A DNA stretch of 21,236 nucleotides from JAAZPG01 sp012797375 (GTDB taxonomy: Bacteria; Acidobacteriota; Aminicenantia; Aminicenantales; UBA4085): assembly GCA_937868205.1 (NCBI GenBank), contig CALMMC010000040.1, forward strand, positions 1 through 21,236, read 5' to 3'. Shown here in pieces: positions 1 to 10,912 of the stretch. The position numbers and the translations under genes are program-made. The stretch's first letter is position 1; each line of letters begins with the position of its first letter. The notes under the pieces are model-generated. The model was given only the letters and a program-made list of their open reading frames with translations, was not told where the DNA came from and searched no databases.

Positions 1-727
1 CGTCGGCCTTGGCCGCGATCAGGGCTTGAACCCGGCCGATCGCCTCGTCGCCGACGCCGACGGCCGCCCCGACCCGGAGGCGGCCCAGGGCGTCCTTGGC
101 CGCGTTCGGATACTGGATCCGCTTGAGGATGTCCTTGTAGGTGATCATCCCCCTGAGATGGTAGGACTCGTCGACGATCAGGATCTTCTCGATCTTGTGC
201 TGGTGGAACAGCTTTTCCGCTTCGGCGAGCGACGTCCCGACGGGGACGGTCACCAGCGACCGGGTCATGACCCGGTCGATCGTGATGTCCGAACGGGTTT
301 CAAAGCGGATGTCCCGGTTGGTCAGGATGCCCAGGAGCTTGTTGGCGGCGTCGGTGATCGGGAGGCCTGAAATATGGAAATGGCGCATCGTGTCCCGGGC
401 CTGGCCGATGGTGTCGGTCGGCCGCATGCTGATGGGCTCGTGAATCATCCCGCTCTCATAGCGCTTGACCTTATCGACTTCGTCGGCCTGGACCTCGGCC
501 GGCATGTTCCGGTGGATGATCCCGAGGCCTCCCTGCTGGGCCAAGGCGATGGCCATCGTCGACCGGGTCACGGTGTCCATCGCCGCCCCGACGAGAGGGA
601 TCCGGAGCTCAATCCGGCGGCTGAACCGGGTGATCGTCGAAACGTCGGCCGGCTCCACGTCCGACTTGGCCGGGAGAATGAGGACGTCGTCGAACGTCAA
701 TCCTTCGCGGATGTCTTCGTCCAGCAT
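1..727 (-). CDS. guaB: IMP dehydrogenase, N-terminal part (cut by window edge)
   Basis: Inosine-5'-monophosphate dehydrogenase oxidises IMP to XMP with NAD+, the committed step of guanine nucleotide synthesis in the cytoplasm. The 242 visible residues begin MLDEDIREGLTFDDVLILPA, the usual GuaB start, followed by the barrel segment with PLVGAAMDTVT and the GGLGIIHRNM motif. Two CBS domains follow at about residues 95-205 (SGLPITD, then KILIVDE and MITYKDIL), and the chain re-enters the barrel with LRVGAAVGVG. The catalytic-cysteine loop lies beyond position 1. The ATG at 727 is chosen because GGAGG (732-736, minus strand) lies 4 bases upstream and the N-terminus fits the family. It starts 14 bases after the secA stop, so the two are probably co-transcribed. 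The reading frame is intact through the visible part. Confidence 0.95.
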   Translation of the reverse strand, partial: MLDEDIREGLTFDDVLILPAKSDVEPADVSTITRFSRRIELRIPLVGAAMDTVTRSTMAIALAQQGGLGIIHRNMPAEVQADEVDKVKRYESGMIHEPISMRPTDTIGQARDTMRHFHISGLPITDAANKLLGILTNRDIRFETRSDITIDRVMTRSLVTVPVGTSLAEAEKLFHQHKIEKILIVDESYHLRGMITYKDILKRIQYPNAAKDALGRLRVGAAVGVGDEAIGRVQALIAAKAD

Positions 728-741
728 GGGGCCTCCTCGAT

Positions 742-3333
<2,592 letters not shown>

Positions 3334-3339
3334 TTTCTA

Positions 3340-3368
3340 TATTTAACAGAAGATTCAGGCCCTGTCAA
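3340..3368 (-). promoter_or_regulatory. Sigma-70-type promoter of secA, predicted leaderless
   Basis: On the minus strand TTGACA (3363-3368) is followed by a 17-base spacer and TAAATA (3340-3345). Seven bases below the -10 box is position 3333, which is the A of the secA ATG. No Shine-Dalgarno sequence lies between. The match is excellent; the leaderless transcript is inferred from spacing. Confidence 0.75.
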
Positions 3369-3403
3369 ATACGCGGAGGGGAGGCCGTCGCCGAGCTTTC
3401 GCT

Positions 3404-3432
3404 TTGCTTCGGCTCGCTGATTTCTATATATT
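3404..3432 (+). promoter_or_regulatory. Candidate promoter of the GT87 gene, very short leader
   Basis: TTGCTT (3404-3409), a 17-base spacer and TATATT (3427-3432; overlapping TATATA at 3425) stand just before the ATG at 3442. The predicted start is about position 3439, giving a leader of about 3 bases without a ribosome-binding site. The -35 box is a poor match. It is divergent from the secA promoter in a 108-base gap. Confidence 0.5.
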
Positions 3433-3441
3433 AACCGGCAT

Positions 3442-4623
3442 ATGAGCGAACCCACGAAGGCGAAAAAGACGGCGTCCGGAAGACGCCGGGCGGCCGGAAT
3501 CCTCTTACTCGTTCTGATCGCCGGGCCGGTTTATTGGTTCGGCGTCCGGCCGGACATGTCCGATTTCGGAGTGTGCTTCCGGGCCGGCGAGCGGCTGCTG
3601 GCCGGGGAAACCCTTTACCGGGAAACGGACGGGCATCTCCAGTTCAAATACGCCCCGGCCGCGGCCTTCCTCTTCGCCCCGCTCTCCCTCCTTCCCCTCG
3701 AGGCGGCCAAGGCCGTCTGGTTCATCGTCATGGCCGCCTGCCTGGCCGGCATTCTCAGGATCGTGTCCCGCTGGCCGGCCGGCTCCGAACGAGCGGTCCG
3801 ATGGGCGGCGGTCTGGACCGCGGCCGTCATGGCGAAAAATCTGGGACGGGAGTTCCAGTTGGGGCAGGTGAACCTTTTGCTTCTTCTGTTGATGGTCGTG
3901 ATGGTCCGGGAGAACGCGGCGGGCCGGCCGGGCGGGGGTGGACTGAGCGTCGGGGTGTCGCTGCTGTTCAAGCCTTACGCCGCGATTTTTCTGCCGGACC
4001 TGGTTCTTAAAAGGAAATGGGCGATGCTGGCCGGAGGAGCGGCGGCCCTGGCGGCCGGCCTGATCCTGCCGGCGGCCGTTTACGGATTCGCAGGCAACGC
4101 GGCCGTTCTCGCCGAGTGGAAAAACACCCTTTTCGCCTCCACCCCCGGGCTTCTCCTGACGGGGGACAATGCCTCCCTTTGGGCCTTCGCGGCTAAGGCC
4201 TTTAAGGCCTTCGGCTTCCCCTCAACCGCCGGGCCGTTGATCATCGGCGGCCTCGCCGCCGCGGTTCTCGGCCTCTTGTACCTGGAGATGGTCCGCCGGG
4301 GCCGGGCGGCCGCGATTCCCGGCTCGGAATTCGCCGAGGCCGCGGCCCTGATGATGCTCATTCCTATGGTTTCCCCCCTCGGCTGGAACTATAATTATCT
4401 CTACGGGCTGCCGGCCGTTTTCCTGTTGTCGTCGGCCCTGCCGCGCTTTCGGCCGGTCGAGCGGGCGGTCCTCGTCGCTGATTTCGCCCTCATCGGAGGA
4501 ACGCTGCGGGAAGTCCTAGGAAAGACGGCTTTCCGGTTTTACACGGAAAACGCCCTGATCCTGCCTTGTTTTCTTCTTCTCTTTGCGATGCTGTACGCCG
4601 GGCGGCGGCGCCGGCTTCTGTAA
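3442..4623 (+). CDS. GT87 / DUF2029-type polyprenyl-phosphate-sugar glycosyltransferase, membrane protein
   Basis: This 393-residue polytopic membrane protein resembles the DUF2029/GT87 family, GT-C-fold enzymes that move a sugar (mannose in characterised actinobacterial members) from a polyprenyl-phosphate donor onto envelope glycans or lipids. After a basic N-terminus and first membrane helix (about 17-35) comes the family signature: an acidic SDFGVCFRAGERLLAG segment, LY, then a short loop and FKYAPAAAFLFAPLSLLP. The middle has the NLLLLLLMVVMV helix and the SLLFKPYAAIFLP motif, and the C-terminal third is a run of hydrophobic helices with a MIPMVSPLGWNYNY segment. The start is the ATG at 3442; there is no clear Shine-Dalgarno. 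It stands alone, divergent from secA and convergent with the S46 gene, so its acceptor cannot be told from context. Confidence 0.8.
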   Translation: MSEPTKAKKTASGRRRAAGILLLVLIAGPVYWFGVRPDMSDFGVCFRAGERLLAGETLYRETDGHLQFKYAPAAAFLFAPLSLLPLEAAKAVWFIVMAACLAGILRIVSRWPAGSERAVRWAAVWTAAVMAKNLGREFQLGQVNLLLLLLMVVMVRENAAGRPGGGGLSVGVSLLFKPYAAIFLPDLVLKRKWAMLAGGAAALAAGLILPAAVYGFAGNAAVLAEWKNTLFASTPGLLLTGDNASLWAFAAKAFKAFGFPSTAGPLIIGGLAAAVLGLLYLEMVRRGRAAAIPGSEFAEAAALMMLIPMVSPLGWNYNYLYGLPAVFLLSSALPRFRPVERAVLVADFALIGGTLREVLGKTAFRFYTENALILPCFLLLFAMLYAGRRRRLL

Positions 4624-4636
4624 AACGGATAAAACG

Positions 4637-4664
4637 GGGGGGCACGGCTTCCGCCGCGCCCCCC
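4637..4664. terminator. GC-rich hairpin between convergent genes
   Basis: GGGGGGC (4637-4643) pairs with GCCCCCC (4658-4664), with an inner CGG/CCG pairing in the loop. It sits between the ends of the GT87 gene and the S46 gene. No U-run follows on the plus strand, so it is a candidate bidirectional barrier rather than a textbook intrinsic terminator. Confidence 0.5.
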
Positions 4665-4682
4665 GGATCGATCATGCCCCGA

Positions 4683-6761
4683 TTACTTCTTCCCCAAGAT
4701 CTCGTCCACCAGGGGCTTGGCGTCGTAGATGTTCGACAGGGCCTCGAGGATTCCGGCGGCATGGACCATCACCGACCGGTTGAGCGTCTCGGTATAGACG
4801 AAACGAGCCGGAAGGCTTTGGATGTTGCCGTCGAAGAGAACGCCCATGAGCTCGCCTTTCCGGTTGACGACCGGCGAGCCTGAATTGCCGCCGATCGAAT
4901 CGCACGTCGCCACGAAATTGAGCGGGGTGGCGAGCTTGACCTTTTCTTTCCGGGAAAGAACGGCCGGGGCGAGCTCGTAGGGATCCTTGTTGCCGTTCCT
5001 CGCCGAGAGGTCGTACATTCCCTTGAAGGTCGTGAACGAAGGGATTTTCTTCCCGTTTTCGACATATCCCTTGACCGCCCCGAAGCTGAGACGGAGCGTG
5101 CCCGTGGCGTCGGGCGCGACGGCCGTTCCCTTCAGCTTGAAGACGGCCTGGGCGATCAGGGCGCCGTTGCGCGTTTCGACGGATTCCACTTCCTGCTCGT
5201 AACGTTTCCGGACGCCCCGGGACAAGGGATCGACGAGCCAGGCCAGCTTGATCATCGGATCAACGGACAGGGAGACGGCTTGGAGGCCTCCCTCGAGGTA
5301 GGCTTTCCGGACCGCGGGATCGCCGAGCTTCGTTCCGGAGATCAAGTCCTTGGCCACATCCTCGGCCAGCCGGCCGGCGAACAGCCACTTGACCTCGGGC
5401 AGGGAGCCGAATTCCTTCTGGAGCTGGATGAGGGAATCCGTCAGGTTGAAAACTTCAAGATCGTTGAAAACGGGTGTTTCGGCCGTCAGCCGGCGGGTGA
5501 TGGCGGGGAGGGAGACGTCCCGGTACTCGCGCAGCCGTTCCGCGTCGGGCTTGGGCTTTTCGGCGGCCAGGCGGACGAGCGTCCGGGCGGTGGAGAAGTA
5601 AGAGGTCGTGAACCCGGCTCCGCCCTCGAAATAGCGGTACATTTTATAAATTTCGGCATAGGTCTTCTGGGCCGCGGCGATCTCGTCCCAGGCCGCTCCA
5701 TAAAGCTTGTCTATCTCGGGATCCCGGCGGACGGCCTCCCGAAGGGCGGTTTCCTCCTTGAGCTTGATCTCCATCAGAACGGGATCGAGAAGCCCGGATT
5801 GATATCCGGTCACGGCCTTGAGGCTGTTTTCGATTCCGAACAGCGGACCGCGGGCGTTGCGGGCGGCCTCGCCGCCGCGCTTGCTGAAGTACTGCAAGCC
5901 GGCCCGGCGGCGCTCGTAGTTGGCCAGCGTCCAAGGATAGGCGACGTCGCGGAGAAAGGCGAGCTGGGAAACCGTCAGAAGGCGGCCCGTGGAACCGGGG
6001 TGGCCCGAGACCACGACCAGATCGCCTTCCTTCTGCCCGGAAGTGTTCCACTTCAGGTAATGCGGAGTGGGGTAGGGCCGGTCGTTTTCATAAAGGCGGA
6101 AGAGGCAGATATCGAGGTCATACCGGGGATACGTGAAATTGTCCTGGTCGCCTCCGAAGAAGGCGATCAGGTAATCCGGAGCGAAGACCAAGCGGACGTC
6201 GGTGATGATCTTGTACCGGTAGAGGTGGTACATCCCCCCGGAAAAGAGATTGACGACCGCGCAGCGAAGGCCGGTTTTTTCGCTCTCTTCCTCCTCGAGC
6301 GCCGCGATTTCACGGTCGCGGGCCTCGGCAGCTTCGGCCGCGGTCATCTCCGGACGCTCGACGCCCTTGATCCTGGCGGTGACGTCCTCGATGCTTTGGA
6401 GGACGGAAAGCTCCAATCCCGGAACCTTGAGCTCCTCGGCCCGGGTCCGGGCGTAGAAGCCGGTCTTCATCAGGTCGCGCTCGGGAGTGCTGAGACGCTG
6501 GATGGCCCCCTGCCCGACGTGGTGGTTCGTCAGGGCGAGGCCGTCGGGCGAGACGAACGATCCCGAAGCTCCTCCAAACCGGATGGAGGACAGACGGAGA
6601 TGGTCGAGCCATTCGGGCGAGGGGACGAAATTGTATTTCGCCTTCAAGATCTCGGCCGGCGGCATGTTGAACAGCCAGAGGCCTTCGTCGGCCAGGACCG
6701 GCCCGGCCAGGACGAGAACCAGAAGCCCGGTCCAGATGTTTCGAACGCGCGTTTTATTCAT
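4683..6761 (-). CDS. S46 family dipeptidyl-peptidase (DPP7/DPP11 type), secreted
   Basis: S46 peptidases are periplasmic or surface serine exopeptidases that remove dipeptides from peptide N-termini, feeding amino-acid catabolism. The 692-residue length is usual for the family. A signal peptide (1-24, cleavage near VLA-DEG) is followed by DEGLWLFNMPP, typical of mature S46 N-termini. The triad is visible: His81 in LALTNHHVGQG, Asp217 in TYPRYDLDICLF, and Ser627 in GGNSGSPVVN. Gly645 in LFDGNIQSL occupies the position that is Gly in DPP7-like enzymes and Arg in acid-specific DPP11, suggesting preference for hydrophobic P1 residues (inference). The ATG at 6761 has an AGGAG ribosome-binding site just upstream. 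It has its own candidate promoter and is transcribed alone toward a hairpin. Confidence 0.93.
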   Translation of the reverse strand: MNKTRVRNIWTGLLVLVLAGPVLADEGLWLFNMPPAEILKAKYNFVPSPEWLDHLRLSSIRFGGASGSFVSPDGLALTNHHVGQGAIQRLSTPERDLMKTGFYARTRAEELKVPGLELSVLQSIEDVTARIKGVERPEMTAAEAAEARDREIAALEEEESEKTGLRCAVVNLFSGGMYHLYRYKIITDVRLVFAPDYLIAFFGGDQDNFTYPRYDLDICLFRLYENDRPYPTPHYLKWNTSGQKEGDLVVVSGHPGSTGRLLTVSQLAFLRDVAYPWTLANYERRRAGLQYFSKRGGEAARNARGPLFGIENSLKAVTGYQSGLLDPVLMEIKLKEETALREAVRRDPEIDKLYGAAWDEIAAAQKTYAEIYKMYRYFEGGAGFTTSYFSTARTLVRLAAEKPKPDAERLREYRDVSLPAITRRLTAETPVFNDLEVFNLTDSLIQLQKEFGSLPEVKWLFAGRLAEDVAKDLISGTKLGDPAVRKAYLEGGLQAVSLSVDPMIKLAWLVDPLSRGVRKRYEQEVESVETRNGALIAQAVFKLKGTAVAPDATGTLRLSFGAVKGYVENGKKIPSFTTFKGMYDLSARNGNKDPYELAPAVLSRKEKVKLATPLNFVATCDSIGGNSGSPVVNRKGELMGVLFDGNIQSLPARFVYTETLNRSVMVHAAGILEALSNIYDAKPLVDEILGKK

Positions 6762-6779
6762 GAAATCTCCTCTTTAGAA

Positions 6780-6821
6780 CTCTTGAGCCTATGATAAGCA
6801 ATGCGGGCGGGAAATCAAGAG
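6780..6821 (-). promoter_or_regulatory. S46 peptidase promoter inside an inverted repeat
   Basis: On the minus strand TTGATT (6813-6818), a 16-base spacer and TATCAT (6791-6796) form a plausible promoter, with a start near 6784 and a roughly 23-base leader carrying AGGAG. Perfect 7-base arms CTCTTGA (6780-6786) and TCAAGAG (6815-6821) flank it, one overlapping the -35 box and the other near the transcript start. The arms could be an operator; 7 bases could also be chance. Confidence 0.5.
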
Positions 6822-6831
6822 CCGGAGTCAC

Positions 6832-7179
6832 TTACCGCTCCAGGACGACGACCGCGATGGCATGATCCGCCAGGTGGGTCAGGGAAACATGGGCCCGGCT
6901 GAATCCGTAATCCTTTCCGTCCCGGACGGACAGGGTCGGCTGTCCCGAGGGCAGATTGACGACCTCGACCGATGTCCAGGGCACGCCGCGGCCCAGGGCC
7001 TTGATGAACGCCTCCTTGGCCGCGAAACGGGCGGCCAAGTGTTGGAAGCGGTTTTTTTTGCCTTCGCAATAGGTGATCTCGAGGGGGGAAAAGACCTTGT
7101 CGACGAAACGCGGGTTCCGTTCGATCGCCTTTTGGACACGGGCGACTTCGATCATATCGACGCCGGTTCCCAGGATCAT
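6832..7179 (-). CDS. acpS: Holo-[acyl-carrier-protein] synthase
   Basis: AcpS transfers 4'-phosphopantetheine from coenzyme A to a serine of acyl carrier protein, activating it for fatty-acid synthesis. The 115-residue length is normal. The N-terminal motif MILGTGVDMIEVARV carries the metal-binding Asp8, and RFAAKEAFIKALG carries Glu56, the second metal ligand (Asp9 and Glu58 in the E. coli enzyme). The C-terminus HVSLTHLADHAIAVVVLE matches the family SISH..YA.A strand. The ATG at 7179 has AAGGAG upstream. It lies 55 bases after uvrC on the same strand and is probably the last gene of the uvrB-uvrC-acpS transcript. No function links it to repair; the pairing looks like genome economy. Confidence 0.96.
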   Translation of the reverse strand: MILGTGVDMIEVARVQKAIERNPRFVDKVFSPLEITYCEGKKNRFQHLAARFAAKEAFIKALGRGVPWTSVEVVNLPSGQPTLSVRDGKDYGFSRAHVSLTHLADHAIAVVVLER

Positions 7180-7234
7180 GCTCGTCTCCTTGTCCGCCGC
7201 CGGCCCGGGGCCGGGAGGAGGCGGAATCCTTCGC

Positions 7235-8851
7235 TTATTTCAGGCTTCGATCCGCCCGTCGCTTCCGGTGGAGGGCGAGGGCGAACCGGTGGGCTTCATC
7301 CCGGATATACTGGGCGAGCTTGAGGGCGGGCGATGTGGGCGCCAGCCGGATCCCGCCGGGCCGGTCGGGAGTGTAAAGGATTTCCTCGCGTTTGGCCAGG
7401 GAGACGGCGGGAAGGCCGTTCAGGCCCAAGCGGTCCAGGACGGCCCGAGCCGCCCCCAGCTGGGGCAGGCCGCCATCGATCAAGACCAGGTCGGGCAGGA
7501 TCTGCTTTTCCCGAAGAACCCGGCCGTAGCGCCTTTCCAGGGCCTCGGCCAGGGCGGCCGTGTCGTCGGCCGGGCCGGCGGTCCGGATCCGGTATCTCCG
7601 GTAGCCCTCCTTGGCCGGACGGCCGCCGCGGAAGGTGACCAGGGAGGCAATCGTTTCCACGCCTTGGGTGTGCGAGACGTCGAAGCCGTCGATCCGGACG
7701 GGGACGGACTGAAGGCCGAGGGCGGATTGAAGATCCTCGACCGCGGCCCTCTCGCCGTCCGCCCGCCGGAGGAGGCTTTCGGCGTTTTTAACCGCCCAAT
7801 CGAGAAGCGTCCGGCTGTCGCCTCTCCGGGGAACGACGAGGCCGACGCGGCGCTTCGCCGCCGTCTTCCACCGAGCCCGTAGGGCGGCCGCGCCCTCAGG
7901 CAAGGCCGGCACGAGGATCCGGTCGGGAAGCGGACGTCCGGAATAATGATCCTCGAGGAAATCCCGAAGAGCTTTTTCCGGGGAAGGCCCGGCGTCTCGT
8001 TCTCGGATAAGAGAGACGGATTCCCGGACCTTGCCGTCCCTCATGAGAAAGACGCAAAAAGCCTGAAGGGCGCCCGCTTGGGCCAGGCCGATGACGTCCT
8101 GGTTTTCCAGCTTGACTGAAATCGCTTTCGGCCGGGAGCGGATCTGCTCAACCGTCCGGAGCAGGTCCCGCCAGCGGGCGGCATCCTCGAAGCGTTCCGC
8201 CGAGGCCGCGGCGTCCATCCGGCCGCGCAGGATTCCGGCGAGCTCCCGCGTCCGGCCCTCCAGAAAGAGGACGGCGTCCCGGACGGACGCGGCGTAGTCC
8301 TCAGGGCTGATCTTTCCGACGCACGGGGCCGAACAGTTCCCGATCTCGAATTCGAGGCAAGGGCGCCGGCGGGTGCGGAAGACAGCTTCGGCGCAGGTCC
8401 GCAGCCGGAAGGATTTCGTGAGCAGCTGGAGGGTTTTTCCCGCCTCCCGGGCGGGACTGAACGGGCCGAAGTACCGGGCTCCGTCAGAGGCGTCGACCTT
8501 CCGGCTGAAAAAAAGGCCGGGGACGGAGTCCCGAACCATGAGGCGAAGATAGGGGAAGCTCTTGTCGTCCTTCAAGCGGAGGTTGAACTTCGGCTGGAGA
8601 TGATGGATGAAGTTGTTTTCGAGAAAAGCGGCTTCCCGCTCGGAGGCCGTCAGGATGAAATCAAGGCGGACGGTCTCGGCCAGGATGTTCCGGACTTTCG
8701 GGTCGTCGGTCGGCTGGAAATACGATTTGACCCGGTCGACCAGGGAACGGGCTTTGCCGATGTAGACCGGCTCGCCCCGGGCGTTTTTGAAGAGGTAGAC
8801 GCCGGGCTTGTCCGGCAGCCCGGCGGCGGCCTCCTTCAAGGGGTGCGACAT
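7235..8851 (-). CDS. uvrC: Excinuclease ABC subunit C, lacking C-terminal helix-hairpin-helix domain
   Basis: UvrC makes both incisions around a DNA lesion after UvrA and UvrB locate it. Visible domains are a GIY-YIG nuclease (PGVYLF and EPVYIGKA, 16-34), a four-cysteine cluster at 153, 165, 173 and 177 that matches the spacing of the Fe-S ligands of the E. coli protein, a UVR/UvrB-binding segment (about 211-239), and the RNase H-like 5'-incision domain with Asp391 (FDVSHT), Asp459 (LIDGG) and His521 (RDEAHRFA). At 538 residues it is about 70 shorter than E. coli UvrC and stops right after HRKRRADRSLK, where the HhH domain normally begins. Only 55 bases separate it from acpS, so no frameshifted HhH is hidden there. 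The ATG at 8851 has GGGAG upstream, overlapping the uvrB stop region; the gap to uvrB is 10 bases. Confidence 0.96.
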   Translation of the reverse strand: MSHPLKEAAAGLPDKPGVYLFKNARGEPVYIGKARSLVDRVKSYFQPTDDPKVRNILAETVRLDFILTASEREAAFLENNFIHHLQPKFNLRLKDDKSFPYLRLMVRDSVPGLFFSRKVDASDGARYFGPFSPAREAGKTLQLLTKSFRLRTCAEAVFRTRRRPCLEFEIGNCSAPCVGKISPEDYAASVRDAVLFLEGRTRELAGILRGRMDAAASAERFEDAARWRDLLRTVEQIRSRPKAISVKLENQDVIGLAQAGALQAFCVFLMRDGKVRESVSLIRERDAGPSPEKALRDFLEDHYSGRPLPDRILVPALPEGAAALRARWKTAAKRRVGLVVPRRGDSRTLLDWAVKNAESLLRRADGERAAVEDLQSALGLQSVPVRIDGFDVSHTQGVETIASLVTFRGGRPAKEGYRRYRIRTAGPADDTAALAEALERRYGRVLREKQILPDLVLIDGGLPQLGAARAVLDRLGLNGLPAVSLAKREEILYTPDRPGGIRLAPTSPALKLAQYIRDEAHRFALALHRKRRADRSLK

Positions 8852-8861
8852 CGTCCGCTCC

Positions 8862-10850
8862 CTAGATCGCCAGCTCGCCCTTTTTCAACCGGGCGATCTC
8901 GTCGCGCAGCCCGGCCGCTTTTTCGAAATCCAGATCCCGGGCGGCCGTCTTCATGGCTTTCTCCAGCTCCTCGATTTTCCGCTTGCGCCGCTCGGGCGAG
9001 AGGAAGACGGCCCGGTCCTCGGCGATCCTGGTGTAATCGAAATAATCGCGCTCGGCCGCCGAGGCCAGTCCTTCGTCGATTTCCTTGCGGATCGACCGCG
9101 GGGTGATGCCGTTGGCCGCGTTGTAGGCGGCCTGGAGGGCCCGGCGACGGTTCGTCTCGGCTACGGCCGCCTTGATCGAGTCGGTGAGGACGTCGGCGTA
9201 AAGGATCGCCCGGCCCTCGACGTGGCGGGCGGCCCGGCCGAAGGTCTGGATCAGGGCCGTCGTCGACCGGAGGAATCCCTCCTTGTCGGCGTCGAGAACG
9301 GCGACGAGGGAGACCTCGGGAAGGTCCAGGCCTTCGCGCAGGAGGTTGATGCCGATGAGAACGTCGAAGACTCCTTTCCGGAGATCCCGGAGGAGAACGA
9401 CGCGCTCGAGCGTTTCGATCTCGGCGTGGAGGAAGCGGACCCGGAGTCCCAAGTCGTGATAATGACGGGTCAGGTCCTCGGCCATCTTCTTGGTCAGGGT
9501 CGTGACCAGCACCCGTTCCTTCCGGGCGGCCCTTCGTTCGATTTCCCGGCGGAGATCCTCCACTTGTCCGGCCACCGGGCGGATCTCGATCTCGGGATCG
9601 ATCAGGCCGGTCGGCCGGATGATCTGCTCGATGATCCGTTTCCGGGAGGCCTTGATTTCGTAAGGAGCCGGCGTGGCCGAGACGTAAAGGACGGGGCCGA
9701 CCCGCTCCTCGTACTCGCGGAACTGGAGAGGCCGGTTGTCGAGGGCCGAGGGCAGGCGGAAGCCGTGCTCGATCAGGGTTTCCTTGCGGGACCGGTCGCC
9801 GTGGTACATCCCCCCGATTTGGGGGATCGTGACGTGCGACTCGTCGATGATCGTCAGGAAATCCCGGGGGAAATAATCGAGGAGGGTGTAGGGCGGCTGG
9901 CCGGGCTTCCTCCGGCTGAGATAGAGGGAGTAATTCTCGATCCCCGGGCAATACCCGAATTCCCGGAGCATGTCCAAGTCGAAGAGGGTCCGTTCCTCGA
10001 GACGTTCCGCCTCGATGATCCGTCCGCGGGTCCGAAGATCGTCCACCCGCTGTTTCAGCTCCTCTTCGATGCCGTCGACCGAGGCCTCGAGGATGTCCCG
10101 GGGGGTGGAGAAAAAAGTCCGGGGGTGGATGATGATCTTGGAAAATTCCTCCCGTTGGCGGCCGAGAAGGGGGTCGATCGAGGTGATCCGGCCGACGGCG
10201 TCCCCGTCCAGCTCGATGCGGTAGGCGAAATCGGCGTAGGCCGGAAAGACGTCGATGACGTCGCCCCGAACCCGGAACCCGCCGCGTTTGAAATCATCCT
10301 CCTGGCGCTCGTATTGGATGTCGACGAGGGCCTGGATGATCCGTTTCCGCGGCCCGCGCTCGCCGGCGGCCAGGGGAAAGCTCATGGCGTAGTACGTTTC
10401 CGGGGCGCCGATTCCATAGATGCAGGAGACCGAGGCGACGATGATCACGTCCCGGCGCTCGAAGAGGCGGTTGGTCGCGTTCAGGCGCATCCGGTCGATT
10501 TCGTCGTTGATCGTGACTTCCTTGGCGATATACGTGTTGGAGGAGGGGAGGTAGGCCTCGGGTTGGTAGTAATCGTAATAGGAAACGAAGTATTCGACGG
10601 CGTTGCGAGGGAAGAAGCGGCGGAACTCCTGGAAGAGCTGGGCGGCCAGGGTCTTATTGTGGGAGATCACGAGGACCGGGCGGTTGGCCCGGGCGATGAC
10701 GTTGGCCACCGTGAACGTCTTTCCCGATCCCGTCACGCCCATCAGGACCTGGTGGAGAAGCCCCCGGTCGAGTCCTTCCGAGAGGTCTTCGATCGCCCGG
10801 ATCTGGTCGCCCTTGGGCTTGAAATCGGAGACGAGCTCGAAGGCGTCCAT
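8862..10850 (-). CDS. uvrB: Excinuclease ABC subunit B
   Basis: UvrB is the helicase-like damage-verification subunit of nucleotide excision repair; it loads on DNA with UvrA and recruits UvrC. The 662-residue protein is complete: Walker A GVTGSGKT (38-45), the damage-probing beta-hairpin YYDYYQPEAYLP (91-102), the DESHVTIPQIGGMY motif, helicase motifs V/VI (GINLLREGLDLPEV and QTFGRAARH), and a C-terminal UVR coiled-coil (about 620-655) that contacts UvrC. The N-terminus MDAFELVSDFKPKGDQ is canonical. No Shine-Dalgarno lies before the ATG; a perfect TATAAT 12 bases upstream implies a leader of about 5 bases. It is the first gene of the probable uvrB-uvrC-acpS unit. Confidence 0.98.
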   Translation of the reverse strand: MDAFELVSDFKPKGDQIRAIEDLSEGLDRGLLHQVLMGVTGSGKTFTVANVIARANRPVLVISHNKTLAAQLFQEFRRFFPRNAVEYFVSYYDYYQPEAYLPSSNTYIAKEVTINDEIDRMRLNATNRLFERRDVIIVASVSCIYGIGAPETYYAMSFPLAAGERGPRKRIIQALVDIQYERQEDDFKRGGFRVRGDVIDVFPAYADFAYRIELDGDAVGRITSIDPLLGRQREEFSKIIIHPRTFFSTPRDILEASVDGIEEELKQRVDDLRTRGRIIEAERLEERTLFDLDMLREFGYCPGIENYSLYLSRRKPGQPPYTLLDYFPRDFLTIIDESHVTIPQIGGMYHGDRSRKETLIEHGFRLPSALDNRPLQFREYEERVGPVLYVSATPAPYEIKASRKRIIEQIIRPTGLIDPEIEIRPVAGQVEDLRREIERRAARKERVLVTTLTKKMAEDLTRHYHDLGLRVRFLHAEIETLERVVLLRDLRKGVFDVLIGINLLREGLDLPEVSLVAVLDADKEGFLRSTTALIQTFGRAARHVEGRAILYADVLTDSIKAAVAETNRRRALQAAYNAANGITPRSIRKEIDEGLASAAERDYFDYTRIAEDRAVFLSPERRKRKIEELEKAMKTAARDLDFEKAAGLRDEIARLKKGELAI

Positions 10851-10861
10851 GACGGCTGATT

Positions 10862-10890
10862 ATTATACTCCAGGGGCGGCGAGGGTGGAA
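10862..10890 (-). promoter_or_regulatory. uvrB promoter with near-leaderless transcript
   Basis: A perfect TATAAT (10862-10867, minus strand) ends 12 bases from the uvrB ATG; the predicted start near 10855 leaves about 5 untranslated bases. With a 17-base spacer the -35 hexamer would be TTCCAC, a poor match. No SOS (CTG-N10-CAG) box is evident beside it. Confidence 0.55.
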
Positions 10891-10912
10891 CGAGGCCGCT
10901 GGAACGGACGCC

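Noticed and set aside
5280..6794. 504-residue plus-strand open frame
   Set aside because: It is antisense to the S46 peptidase gene and has no family features.
8808..10859. 683-residue plus-strand open frame
   Set aside because: It is antisense to uvrB; high GC content at third codon positions removes stops from the opposite strand. The composition is low-complexity Asp/Gly/Pro/Arg.
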